From Anniella stebbinsi (taxonomy: Eukaryota > Chordata > Lepidosauria > Squamata > Anniellidae), in assembly GCA_029215795.1 (NCBI GenBank), contig JARDYH010000003.1, positions 259,629,562 to 259,693,561 on the forward strand: 64,000 nt of DNA. Direction: 5' to 3'. Under the pieces are notes generated by a model. The model made no database searches, was not told the DNA's origin, and saw only the letters and a program-made list of their open reading frames with translations. Both the position numbers and the translations under genes were made by a program. Of this stretch, positions 44,315 to 55,399 are shown in pieces. Position 1 is the stretch's first letter, and every line of letters begins with the position of its first letter.

Positions 44315-44405
44315 AGGGTGGACTTGGCAACTCCCATCAGCCTTAGCCAACACAGTCAACAATGAGGGAGCATGGGAGTTGCAGCCAGACAACATCCGGA
44401 GGGCC
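44315..44405. mobile_element. Scrap of 'ACTACAACTCCCA'-type MITE
   Basis: Holds 'actcccatcagcct' and 'atgggagttgcagccagaca', the paired motifs of the MITE also seen inside 3135-3275, 4275-4390 and 61,040-61,100. Confidence 0.4.
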
Positions 44406-45287
44406 CCTATAACCCTAGCCTAGGGCTTCCAATGTCACCTTTGCAACACAGGAAGGACCCGCACAAGATTCTCACCAATCTACAAGTCAAATACAAGAGG
44501 TACAGCTTTCCTTATTATGGAGGTGTTAAATGCCTTGAGGTGTTAAAGATGAGGAGCCTGACAGGGGCAGGCGGGGGGAAGAGGTGGTGACCCTAATTCA
44601 GTGTCACAAACATGGCTGAATAAAACCCAGACTTTTTAGAGTTAAGCAACCAAAGCCCCTCAGCCAGAAACTACCACTTTTGTTTTCTCTCACATCTGAG
44701 TTTTAAAAAAAAACTCTCAAGTATTTGCAACTTGTTTCTGAGGGAATTTGCATGTTTTGTTTATTTCTTTTTCTTTTTTCAAATTAAGTGAATAGAGATC
44801 CCTCACTGCTGCTGTTGCTACTTCCACATAGACCTGTGTACAGCCCCCCTGACTCACCTCGGAGGCTGCTTCAGAGCTCTGAAACAGCCCTGATTTGACT
44901 TGGGGTGCTTTGTGGGGTGCCTGCCTTGCCTCAGCACCAAAGCCGAGTCAAGATTCCCCCCTCCAAAATGGGTTGGCCGGGAGTCCATTGAACTCCCAAC
45001 TCGCCACTCCTCACCACCCCCACACCACCCCCAAGCTAGAGCCCTCACCGCCAGGACTTATTTGCAAAGATGTCCTCCTCCTGAGAGCCAGGCGGCAAAC
45101 TACGGCAGCCAGAAAAGGACATTTCCCACAATCTTTCCTGGTAGTACTGAGCCGTAGTAGCACTTCACAAGAGCTACCATTTTAATTTCACACAGGGTCC
45201 CTAATGCAGCAATTCCCATTAGAACTATGCACAAATGGCCTCTCAAAATTCTCCACCTGTTTGTGGGCAGAGAAATTGGAGGGGGGA
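44406..45287. other. No gene recognised
   Basis: Overlapping proline-rich frames at 44,895-45,185 reflect local C-richness. No domain motif. Confidence 0.35.
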
Positions 45288-45641
45288 TTTTATAGAATAG
45301 TAGAGTTGGAAGGGGCCTCTGAGGCCATCGAGCCCATCCCCTGCTCAACAGAGGAATCCACATTAAAGCATACCTGACAGCATACCAGCTGCCACTTGAA
45401 TGCCTCTAGTGTGGGAGAGCCCACAATCTCCCTAGGCAATTGGTTCTATTGTTTTACTGCTCTAACGGTCAGGAAGCTTTTCCTGATGTCCAGCCGGAAT
45501 CTGGCTTCCTGTAACTTGAGCCCATGATTCCGTGTCCTGCACTCTGGGTTGATCGAGAAGAGATCCTGGCCCTCCTCTGTGTGACAACCTTTCGAGTATT
45601 TGAAGAGGGCTATCATGTCTCCCCTCAATTTTCACCAAATT
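45288..45641 (-). mobile_element. CR1 LINE 3' end
   Basis: Minus strand reads [20 protein letters not shown], then the C-terminal residues with RLDIRKSFLTVRAVKQ, and the 3' UTR 'gggctcgatggcctcagagg' ending 'actctactattctat'. Closely related to the end of the copy at 55.4-57.9 kb. Confidence 0.85.
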
Positions 45642-46447
45642 TCTTCAGTAGGAGGAGAAATTTCCACAGGCATCACTGAAAGCTTCTTTCTTCTTCTTTT
45701 TTTCTCCTAAGGGCTTTTGGTTTGTGTGTGTGCCAAGAGTGTGTGCCTACACCGCAATGTAGTGGTGAGGGAGGCAGGGTTGTGTCCAGCTCCAGGTAAG
45801 AGGTGAGGAGCTAATGCTGTGTGAAAATCTCTCCTCAAATTCCCTCATGAAAGAGCCTTCCGTTGTTCTGCCTCATTCTCGGAGTGTTCTTTCATTTATT
45901 TTTGTGATGTTTTTGAGTTTACCTAATCACCGCCAGGTGCCTGTGTGTGCATTTTCTTTCTATTTACACATCTCTCCATTGCTCTGCAACCTCCCAGGCT
46001 GCTCATGCTTCATGAGTTGAAAAAAGCCCTATGGGAGGAATTACCTCATGATGTCGTCCCCTGGGCTTTAATTGAAGGGATGGTTGTGCAATGAAAATCA
46101 GGACAAGAAACCTAAACCATGAGAATTTCTCCAAAATGTTCTTCTCCTTTCAACTTCTTTTCAAAACCAATTTATTTTCTATCAAAGTTAATGAGAATTG
46201 TTGGGGAAACAAATGTGGAAGAAATGTTTGGCACACCACTAATTAAAATAGCAGATCCCAGACAGTAACTGCAGACTGCCATTTTGATTTCACACAATTA
46301 CCTGGAGCAATGCTACACTGGGGGCATCACAGGAAATGAACATGGTGGCTCAGAGAGGCAGCCACCCATCAGATCAGAGTACTGATTAAAAAAAAAAAGA
46401 GCCAGGGCACGTGCCTCTTCAGGCCCTCTCCATGAATATCCCATGCT
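45642..46447. other. No gene recognised
   Basis: No repeat family or coding frame that can be defended. Confidence 0.4.
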
Positions 46448-46767
46448 TAGGGTGACCAGATAAAATCCAGGTCAGGGCTTATGTAACTTTAACAGTTGTA
46501 GAGCAAAGGGAATTTTAGCCAGTGTCATTTGTATGCAATTAGTTCCTGGTGAAATTCCCTCTTCATCACAACAATTAAAGTTGCAGGCACTATACTAGAG
46601 TGACCATATACAAAAGAAGGCAGGGCCTCTGCAACTTTAACTATTGTGATGAAGAGGGAATATCACCAGGCACTAATTGCATACAAATGACATTGGCTGA
46701 AATTCCCTTTTCTCTACAACTGTTAAAGTTACAAGAGCCCTGGCCTGGATTTTATCTGGTCAGCCTA
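46448..46767. mobile_element. 320-bp palindromic hAT-like MITE (family A), copy 3
   Basis: TAGGGTGACCAGATAAAATC to ATCTGGTCAGCCTA, exactly 320 bp, with the inner terminus near 46,596. Inserted at the tail of the minus-strand L2 that follows. No clear duplication. Confidence 0.8.
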
Positions 46768-47140
46768 ATTTACTACATTTCTATACCGCCCAATAGCCGA
46801 AGCTCTCTGGGCTGTTTACAAAAATTGAAACCATGAAAACCATTAAAAATATAAAACAAAAAACAGTATAAAAACATAATATAAAATACAGGATAAAAGC
46901 ACAATCAGGATAAAACCAAGCAACCATGCAGTAATCAATAAGGATTCAAAATACAAATTTAAACAGCAAGGTTAAAACTTAAACTGAAGAACTGTTAAAA
47001 TTCTGAGAGACTAAAAAGGTCTTCACCTGACATCTCAGGAGTATGATGTAGATGCCAGGCGAATCTCTCTAGGGAGCTCATTCCACAGCCGGGGTGCCAC
47101 AGCAGAGAAGGCCATCCTCCTGGTAGCCACCAGCCTCACT
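46768..47140 (-). mobile_element. L2 3' end
   Basis: Tail complement 'ataccgcccaatagccgaag', then 'gggagctcattccacagccg' and 'gccacagcagagaaggcca' of the protein end. Confidence 0.75.
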
Positions 47141-47364
47141 ATGCTTCATGCATGTACCCTGTGTTTGTGTATAAGGCTCTCTTGCCACCTGCACATGGGC
47201 ATGTAATTAAACTGGGCCAATTGAGATATTCAGGAGCACATTGTACAATCTTCTGTGTAAGTATACTAGCTTACAATGAAACTGCACAAGATTGGCAGTG
47301 TCCTGCCTCCATAAGAAATATGGCATGCAGGCTCAAGAGGCAAGGTCTGAAGAGATGGTGGCAT

Positions 47365-47720
47365 GACCAATATGGAACGCTATCCCTGGTGAGATCCAGC
47401 AGAGTTCTTCCCTTTCTGTATTTAGGCAGGCATTAAAACATGTTCATTTATGTGGGCATTTGATGCTGAGTGCTGCCTATGCTGACTGCTGGATTATTTA
47501 CTCCTTTTCCTGCTACAAATGTGTATTCATCTACTGCATTTCGTTTCTGTAGTTTTAGTGCATGTTTAAATTGGAAAATACCTTGGGAGAGGCCAGAAAA
47601 ATGGGTAAACATTTATAATTGGTATTATTTATTTTATTTATTCTGATCTCTTTTAGGAACTTTTGGTAGCTCCTTTGTAGCACTGTAGAAAAGTCACTGA
47701 AATGTATGAATAAATAACAT
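47365..47720 (+). mobile_element. Possible L2-type relic
   Basis: A reading with WNALSLVRSSRVLPFLYL resembles the WN.LP...RS...L.F end of L2 proteins. Weak. Confidence 0.3.
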
Positions 47721-47755
47721 GTTAAATAATACGAGTATCAAAAATATGAGTATAT

Positions 47756-47945
47756 AAGAACTTAAGGAAAGCCCTGCTGGGTCAGACCAAGGGTCCATTT
47801 AGCCCAGCACGCTGTTCACACAGTGGCCAACCAGCTCTCAATCAGGCACCCACAAGCAGGACACAGGGGCAACAGCATCCTACTGCCCATGTTCCCCAGC
47901 AACTGCTGGATATTGGTTTACTGCCTATATACACAATATTTAGAC
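47756..47945 (-). mobile_element. CR1 LINE 3' UTR
   Basis: 'ccctgctgggtcagaccaag', 'ccatttagcccagcacgctg' and 'cagtggccaaccag' are the complement of the CR1 3' end. Confidence 0.75.
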
Positions 47946-49139
47946 ACTGTATGTGTGTACAGATCATATTCTCTACAGGGAGAGAGAAACCAGGATGGAG
48001 TGGCAGGGTAGTGGGCTGTTTACAAGAGCCCCTGCCTCAAAATATTCTGTATGTAATGAAAAGCTAGCATGTTGGAAAGATGTCTAGCCGAACCTTCCTT
48101 TTGATGTGTAAAATTTCCACCTGCTGGTCAATTTTGATGTTGGTCTATTTTCAGAATGTGATCCTGCACATATATTTACTTTGGGCATCCTCATTAAGCC
48201 TACAGCCTTCCAGCTATGACCACCAGGAGTCACAGAGTGTTTCTCTCTCTCTCTCTTGCTCAGTGTAGTTATTTGATTTCATCTTTCTGCCAACGGAAAA
48301 TAATTATGCTGGTGTTAGAGAAGTTAATTGCTATGTGAGATAATTACATCCTGTCGGTCTTGGAAACACTTACCCAGTACAAAAGAGGTTTAGTTTCCAA
48401 TTTGCTCATTTTGTTAAATCATTCTGTTTGTTATTTGTTTGCTGTAGGGATGTTTCTTTTGAAATTGTTCTTATTGCTCAATCGCAAGCCCGGGAAGCAC
48501 TAGATGGGCGCAAAATCAAAAGCCCTGCCTCAAAGGAGGAGCCTCTACACATCCACAGCTGGAAATACCATCACACAAATGCTACATTTCTACAAGCTGA
48601 GAGCAGAGGTCAACAAGGCATGCTGTGTCTACGTGTCTCCTGAGCAGATACCACTGAATCAGAGATGCTGCCAAAGTTTGCTGAAGCAGAAGGTTTCCTA
48701 TAGGCCACGTTTCAAGTGAATTTGGATCCTCTTACTTGGGCAAAACAGTCGTCAGAAGTCTCTGCCAAGCCAAAGAGGTTTCTGTAAAATACAGCGGAGG
48801 AGGGTGGCTGCGATGTCATGGGGTGGCAAATCCATTCTGGGTTTCAGTTAGAACTTTAAAGGAGTTGTCCATGGTGCTTCATCTGTTCCCTAAAATGGCT
48901 TCAGCACATTGGATAGCTCCTTTAGAGTTCTGGGTTCACTGCCCCAGTGACGTTGGATTCCACTGGTAAAATAGGAATATGGATGTATGAATGAGAGTTT
49001 TGTTTCAATTTGTTCAACATCAGGTCTTGCCCTGTTCACAACCATGAACAAAACCACGATGGCATTTCTTTGAACAAAGCTGGCATATTCCCAAACTTGC
49101 AATTACATTCAAAGAATGCTTTTGTTAGAAAAAACACAT
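47946..49139. other. Mostly single-copy; one foldback remnant
   Basis: 48,290-48,370 ('ataattatgctggtgttaga' and 'aattgctatgtgagataatt') has the look of conserved non-coding DNA. 48,821-48,965 is a small foldback related to 61,127-61,330 ('atccattctgggtttcag'). Confidence 0.35.
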
Positions 49140-49636
49140 GTCAACTCCATTGCTGAGGGAACTGCACTGGCTGCCTATTCGCTACCGGGCCAGGTTTAAG
49201 GTTCTAGTACTAGTGTGCAAAGCCCTAAACAACTTGGTACCTGAGAGAGCGCCTTCTCCTTTACCAACCTGCCAGGCCACTGAGCTCAGCTGAGGGCATG
49301 TTCTTGGTGGTTCCACATGGACCTATGGTCCGACTGGAGTCCACCAGGAGAGGAGCCTTTAGTGTGGTGGCCCCCTTCCTAGGGAATTCCCTGCCTTTGG
49401 AGGTCAGGCAGGTGCCAATGTTGTATTGTTTTGGGAGACTCCTGAAAACGTTATTGTTCCAAGAAGCTTTCCCGGAATGACCGGCCGTGGTTCAATCTGT
49501 ACTTTGCACTTTTAAATGTAATTTTTAATGATGTTTTCAGTCAGTTTTTATTATTTTATTCTATTTGTTCATTTCACTGAAATCCTTGGATAATGAGCAG
49601 TATAGAAACATTATGAATAAAGAAATAAAAGAAATA
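49140..49636 (+). mobile_element. L2-type LINE 3' end
   Basis: Decayed protein end LHWLPIRYRARFKVLVLVCK, then 'tccctgcctttggaggtcag' and the 3' UTR with an AAT/AAAG tail. 5'-truncated. Confidence 0.75.
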
Positions 49637-49957
49637 AAATATGCACTTAAAAAAACGCATTTTGAAAACACACACACACATCTTTTTACCCTTTAGTCAA
49701 TGGAGGGGGAAAGAATACACACTTTGGGGCATACTTTTAAGAAATGCACACCCAAATGTGCATTTCTCCCTTTTGAACAACAAGAAAGCAATTGCATTTG
49801 CAAATGGGGACATGGTGAACTGAGCTTGGAGGTGGAACTTGGAGGACCTAGATGAGCTTGAGTCATACTGATTCTCTCATCCCTAAATATAAATTTATTA
49901 AAGGTCCAGCCCATTCATATTTTAGGATTCATAGGGAAGTTGGCTAACTTCACCCAT

Positions 49958-50440
49958 AAAAGAGTCCGGGTAGATCAGGCCAGGGATCCACCTACTCCAG
50001 TCCAGTCTCCTGCTTTCCACAGTGGCCAGCCTGACATTTCAAAGAAGCCCACAAGTCAGCCAAGGAGGGAATGGCTATCTCTAGGCTGACCATATGAAAA
50101 GGAGGGCAGAGCTCCTGTCACTTTAACAGTTGTAGAGAAAAGGGAATTTCAGCCAGTATCATTTGTATGCAATTAGTTCCTGGTGAAATTCCCTCTTCAT
50201 CCCAACTGTTAAAGTTGCAGCCACTATACTAGAGTGGCCATATACAAAAGAAGGCAGGGCCCCTGCAACTTTAACAGTTGTGATGAAGAGGGAGTTTCAC
50301 CAGGAACTAATTGCATACAAATGACACTGGCTGAAATTCCCTCTTCTCTACAACTGTTAAAGTTACAGGAGCCCTGTCCTCCTTTTCATATGGTCAGCCT
50401 AGCTATCTCTCCCCACTAGGAACTGCTATTCAGGGGAATA
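49958..50440 (-). mobile_element. CR1 3' UTR interrupted by family-A MITE
   Basis: 'tagatcaggccagggatcca' and 'cacagtggccagcctgacat' precede the MITE; the remnant continues after it. Confidence 0.55.
50082..50401. mobile_element. 320-bp palindromic hAT-like MITE (family A), reference copy
   Basis: TAGGCTGACCATATGAAAAG to ATATGGTCAGCCTA. Perfect 8-bp duplications GCTATCTC at 50074-50081 and 50402-50409 fix the boundaries. The internal terminus TAGAGTGGCCATATAC starts at 50,230, giving a 148-bp inverted left piece and a 172-bp right unit. Confidence 0.9.
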
Positions 50441-51254
50441 CTGCCACTGAAACAGGAAGTTCCATGTGATCAGAATGACTAATAGCCCTAGTTAGTCCTG
50501 TCCTCTATGAATTCACTCTCACTGTCCTATTTCCCCACTGGGTGTTGAGGCTGGGCTGGGCTCTGTTGAGTGAGTAGCCTGAGTGAGTAGCTGAAGGTAC
50601 AACAAAAAGGCAAGCCAAGCTAGAGTCCACAAACGGCCTTGTCAGATCCAAAGAAGCAAACAGCAGAGCCAAGGAATGTAGACAAAAGAGGATATGCAGA
50701 GAGAATGAGAACAGTCAAATCCAGGCCAAGGTCATTTACACATCAGGGTCTAAGCAGACGTCATGATCCACAGACTTGAACCACAATCAGTCATATACAT
50801 CATTTCCAGCAGCTTGTGTAAGCTTTTACTGGTTTTTTTTTAAATCTTGGAGCAGATACAGCCCCACCCAAGCCCCAGCTGCAATCATTCACGTCAATTG
50901 CAGAGACTCCTTCTCATGAGTGGGGCTCTCTACTCACGAGGAGCCCCTTTCCTCCCAAGTTTATCTCTGCTACAGCATGGGACTTTGTTGAGGTTGCCTG
51001 AGTTGGCCTGCCTCCTCTGGCACTGGTGCTTCCTGGGACTTGGGGGGAGGTGCTAAGGCTCCTTCTCTGAGGCAGACTCCCACACTTCCCAAGGGTCTAG
51101 GACCTCATCAGGCCCCTCCATATGCTCAGGGCCCTGTCATCATGTCAGCCCTGTCAGGGCTTGGGCATCTTCCTCCACTGGGGCCTCTAACTCTTCCTCC
51201 TTGGAGGATTCTTCTGATGGGGCATGACACTCTCTAGGATTACTGGGATCTTGC
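50441..51254. other. No gene recognised; acidic minus-strand frame
   Basis: A minus-strand frame near 51,150-51,230 reads APSEESSKEEELEAPVEEDA before a stop, similar in style to the acidic frames at 32.6 and 39.4 kb. The nature is unknown. Confidence 0.3.
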
Positions 51255-51545
51255 CACTGTAATGCACACCTTTGTAACTTCCCAGTACCTATTTTATCTG
51301 TTCTATATGACGCTGGCCCCTTAATGACTGTTTGGGAACTGCATCCAGTAGAGTCAGATCAAGTATTATTAGCCACCTTGCATGCTCCTGAAGGCAACCA
51401 CTTGGAGACCATTGAATACCTGAACTGGGCTTGAGATGTGGACCATTGACATGAGAAGATGACCTGACTCTACTGAATGGGGCTAGCACCATATAGAATA
51501 GAGAAGATAGTTACTGAGAAGTTACCAAGGTGCATATTACAGCGA
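51255..51545. mobile_element. MITE-like element with ~70-bp inverted arms
   Basis: CACTGTAATGCACACCTTTG and following bases pair with 51,479-51,545 ('ccaaggtgcatattacagcg'), at roughly 80% identity over ~70 bp. Flanks give no duplication. Family unknown. Confidence 0.6.
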
Positions 51546-52664
51546 CATTGAGGTGCTACATCATGCAATGTCAACTAAACATTATCCCTACGCTGTCCTG
51601 GTGCTGCTGGAATTCTCACACTCTGTCCAGGAGAAAGCATGAAAGTTGCCAAGCATTTGAGCAAGATCCCTCCTGACCAAAGAAAATGCAATGAAACCAT
51701 GGCTGCCCCTTACCTTATTGAATGGGGTCCCACAATATACGAAGCTGAGCGCCTGTAAACACATTTCTACGGTGTGATATTCTTTCTTCTCTGCTTAGAC
51801 TGTTAAAGAGGAAGGTGGCAGGATGCTGTTTTTAACTATTTTTTTCCCAAATATAGATTATATCAACAATAAAAAATGTAACCATCTTCCTTCCAGAGGA
51901 AAATGAGATTACCAATTTAGGATAATAATGAGATCGAGTTAAAGTCACTCTGGTTCCCAGCCTAGGTACAATTTTTATCATTAGGAAAGATTATTGTATT
52001 TTTCATTTATGTTACAAGTTTCTAATCTTATTATACCTTTTGTCATCCGAATGATTTATCAGGAAACTAATGCCAAGTGCTGAAGGCTGTGTGAAATATA
52101 GGATTGTGCCACCATCACAGGGCTTTCTTCATGTTCCAGATTCTCATTAGACAGTGGCTGTTTCCTTCTTCCTATACAGTTCAGTGTCGGGGCTATAAAT
52201 AGAATGCTCAGCCAACCAAATCCCACAATATAGGAAAAGGTCAAAGTAATTTGATGCATTCTTATAATTTATGGAATGCAGTTTGCAAGTATTAAAATCC
52301 TGATGCCTGGTTTATGTGAACAAGAGTTAATGAAAATAGAAGGCATTGCAAAAAAAGGAAAGGAGAGATCACATTATCATCAGCAATGGTCTGAAGAAGT
52401 GGGAAGCTATAAACCTTTAGTGGTTGTTATCTTTACAAAGCTAATGCATGTAAATCCACACTAAGCCCATTCTGAATAACACAATGGCCCAGTGCATTTT
52501 GTGACATCACAGAGCATTTATATATTGCTTTAGAGAGACTGAAGCACCCTTTCTTTGCCTGCTGCTTCTCTCCTGTGTCCCCTGAGGTGAGGGATGTTTT
52601 GACACTGCAAAATAATAATAATATATGTCTCTTAAAATAGTTGTTCCCCACACCCATCCCAGTG
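51546..52664. other. AT-rich, single-copy-looking
   Basis: 51,780-52,290 lacks repeats and carries 'ggataataatgagatcgagt' and 'catccgaatgatttatcagg'. Candidate conserved non-coding DNA, not testable here. Confidence 0.3.
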
Positions 52665-52860
52665 AATTGACTGATGGATGGGATGAATTTGAGATCCCAC
52701 CTTACCACTCAAAATAGTACTCAAGGCAGCTCAAAATCAAATACTGGGGAAGGGGTGGAGGGGGATGAGAAAGTAATAATTAAAACATCGGTTAAAAACA
52801 CATCTAATAAAAAAACCTGCAACACATCCAATAAAACACGAGTAAAAATAAAAGGCAAAT
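52665..52860 (-). mobile_element. Decayed L2 tail
   Basis: 'gagatcccaccttaccactc' and 'actcaaggcagctcaaaatc' resemble an L2 tail complement followed by an A-rich UTR. Confidence 0.4.
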
Positions 52861-52989
52861 AAAAGCACATCAATGAAAAAGAAATAACAGCACCCACCAG
52901 ATTAAAAATCCAATATAGCAGGAAATCACTTTATTGCTGAAGTAGTAATTAATTAGCATTAGGTGGGAAGGGGGAGCCTCTGTTTAGAT

Positions 52990-53130
52990 GTTTACTATAG
53001 CTCAATGGTAGAGCACCTACCAGGTTCGGTCTCCGGCATCTCCATGGCACTCAGCACAGGTAAGCCCCAAGGCAGGAAATCCTGGTTAAGTCTTCTAGGG
53101 GGCTTTTCAGAAAGCACAACAGCTGGAGAG
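52990..53130 (+). mobile_element. Decayed tRNA-headed SINE
   Basis: TATAGCTCAATGGTAGAGCA is an A-box-like segment and GGTTCGGTCTCCGGCATCTC a B-box-like one, about 20 bases closer than in a full tRNA. This is the head typical of lizard tRNA-derived SINEs. It is not a tRNA gene: the cloverleaf is incomplete. Confidence 0.6.
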
Positions 53131-53179
53131 GTGGCAAGGATGGAAATGGATAAACATTGGAAGGGGTTGCACTCCTCCT

Positions 53180-54050
53180 AAAGAATCAGGTTCAGTTGCA
53201 AGGAGCACCCTTTATCGGCTTAGGCTGACATACCAACTATGCCCTTATCTGGACACAGACAGCCTAGCTACAGTTATCCACGCTCTGATAACCTCTCGTC
53301 TGGATTACTGCAGTGCATTATACGTGGGGCTGCCTTTGAAAATGGTCCAGAAATTTCAGCTGGTCCAAAACAAGGCGGCAAGATTTTTAAATGGGGACTG
53401 GCCAAAGAGACCACGTTACACCAGTACTTTTCTAGCGTCACTGGCTACCAGTCCAGGTCCAAGTCCAATTCAAAGTGCTGGTATTAACATTCAAAGCCCT
53501 AAATGGCTCGGGGCTAGGTTTCAATCTTTGTAAACCACCCAGAGAGCTTCGGCTGTGGGGCAGTATATAAATGTAATAAATCAGCTGCAGCAGCATCTGA
53601 AGGATCGCCTCCTGCGATATGTACCTGCTAGGACTCTAAGATCATCTTCAGAGGACCTTCTCTGCGAGTCCCTGCCAAAGGAAGTGAGCTAGTGGCTACC
53701 AGGAAGAGGGCCTTTTCTGCTGTGGCACTCTGGCTATGGAATGAGGTCCCCAGAGAGGTTCGCCTGGTGCCTACATTATGCTCTTTCTGATGCCAGGTGA
53801 AGATCTTTTTATTTTCCCAGTATTTAAACATTTTACCTTCCTAGTGTTTTACTTGCTGTTAAATTTGTATTTTAAATCTCTGCATTGTTGCTTGGTTTTA
53901 TTCTGGTTGTACATTTATATTGTGGTTTTATATTGTGGTTTAAGTTTTATACTTAAGTTGTGCTTTATGTTTTTAATTTTGGTGAACTGCCCAGGGAGCT
54001 TCAGCTATTGGGCAGTACGGAAATGCAGTAAATAAATAAATAAAATAAAA
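53180..54050 (+). mobile_element. L2 3' end with a nested L2 tail
   Basis: 53,180-53,531 covers the protein end ('ctcgtctggattactgcagt', 'tccagaaatttcagctggtc'). A separate ~51-bp L2 tail ('cacccagagagcttcggctg') interrupts it at about 53,532-53,582. The host copy resumes with 'tcagagg..ccttctctgcg' and ends in its own tail, 'gcccagggagcttcagctat', with AAAT units. Confidence 0.75.
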
Positions 54051-54261
54051 TATGCATTCCCTGGAGAAGTTGTGGGTGTGATTTAGGACCTTGTGGTAGT
54101 ACAATCTATCACCTGGCATGGGTTTAGAAGAACATGTCATGTTCTCATTGGGGGCTCCTTCCAATTTTGAAGTCTCTGTTCGTTGACTCTAGACAGTCTG
54201 TCAGGGCAGACGTTGGTGGGTGGCCTGTTCCTACGCGCACCCACTCTGAGCAGATGTTTTG
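54051..54261. other. No feature recognised
   Basis: Would be 3' UTR if the candidate exon on the minus strand is real. No polyadenylation signal is seen in it. Confidence 0.3.
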
Positions 54262-54383
54262 CTACCAGACGGCTGGATGCCAACTTCTCCTGCCATAAAC
54301 ACGGCCCTTTCGCTTCTTTGATGGGATAATGAAGTGCCCCGGAGGAAGCACTTTGCTGATTTTTGTAGCATATGGAACCCCGT
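54262..54383 (-). CDS. Candidate terminal coding exon (weak)
   Basis: On the minus strand a strong acceptor ('tttttctttcctttttgcag', with a 'ctcac' branch-point-like word about 30 bases upstream) precedes 54,383. One frame then reads GVPYATKISKVLPPGHFIIP and on to a TAG stop at 54,262-54,264, about 39 residues, rich in basic residues. All three frames stay open through this stretch, so the frame choice is uncertain. I do not recognise the protein. Confidence 0.25.
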
Positions 54384-54649
54384 CTGCAAAAAGGAAAGAA
54401 AAACCCAGGAGTGAGAAATATTGAAGAAAAACTCGGGGGAAAAGACTAGCATTGAAATCTATTTTGCTTCTGTCTAAACATGGAAAAGGACAACAGAAAC
54501 CAATATTAACTTAAGATGAAATGTAAAAGAGTTGAAATAGGCAACAAGCAGAAGGCTTTGCTTGGCAAGAGGGGAAAAAACCCACTTGCATCGACAATCT
54601 GTTGAGAAGGAACAAGATGAACAGAGCTGTAAAAATAATCCAACAAATG

Positions 54650-54690
<41 letters not shown>
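54650..54690. repeat. (AT)n microsatellite
   Basis: About twenty AT units. Confidence 0.95.
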
Positions 54691-54692
<2 letters not shown>

Positions 54693-55399
54693 CTACCAAT
54701 AATGAGAGGATTCAAAAAATATATTGAAAATTAAGTTATTCATATGACAGTGTTAGGGGTCTTCAAATATAGCTTTCTGAAGGCAGGTGCTAAATAAAAC
54801 TGAGCAATCAAAGTTTCATTTTTAACTTATTAACTCTGCTTCCTGAAGTGACAAACCAGTGGGTTCATCTATAGTACAAGATGGATCTCCATCTTACAGT
54901 TAGGCGTGCTGGAGAAATCCACTGGGAACCCCAACGAGGCCGGATTCCAAAAAAAATCTGACCTCTGGAGTCCTCAGCAGACCACACACACACATTTGCC
55001 TGCATTTTCTTGGATTTTGCGTGGTGTGGTTTTCTGTCTTTGTAAAAGGCAAGTCAGGCTAATGGCGGCTGCCTTTTGTGGCTGTAAAGTACTTCTATGT
55101 AAATTGTGGCCATTTTTGCCTTACTTTAAGCTATGTTCCATTTATAAAGACAGAGAGCTGCCCTGTAAACTCCAGCAGATGTACCAGAGCTCTAAGGAAA
55201 TCTATGGGGCCCAAAGTGGCCCAAATTTCCCTGAGGCGGACCCTCCCCGAATCAGACATTGGAGGGGTTTTGCCCATCCCTACTTAAAGTATTGAAAAAT
55301 ATTATAATTTCAATCAATATGTTATAGAATGTAGATATTTAGGGCTGGCCTGTGGCCTGTTGGTTGCCTGAGGCACAGCAGAAAATGGTGCACCCCTCT
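54691..55399. other. No gene; possible foldback remnant
   Basis: The stretch ending 'ttttgcccatcccta' at about 55,283 matches the right terminus of the TAGGGATG elements; no left terminus found. Confidence 0.4.

Noticed and set aside
44895..45185. Proline-rich overlapping frames
   Set aside because: Two frames of the same strand are open together, which is a sign of local base bias rather than coding.
52990..53050. Possible tRNA gene
   Set aside because: A- and B-box-like segments are present but too close, and the acceptor stem does not pair. It fits a decayed SINE head.
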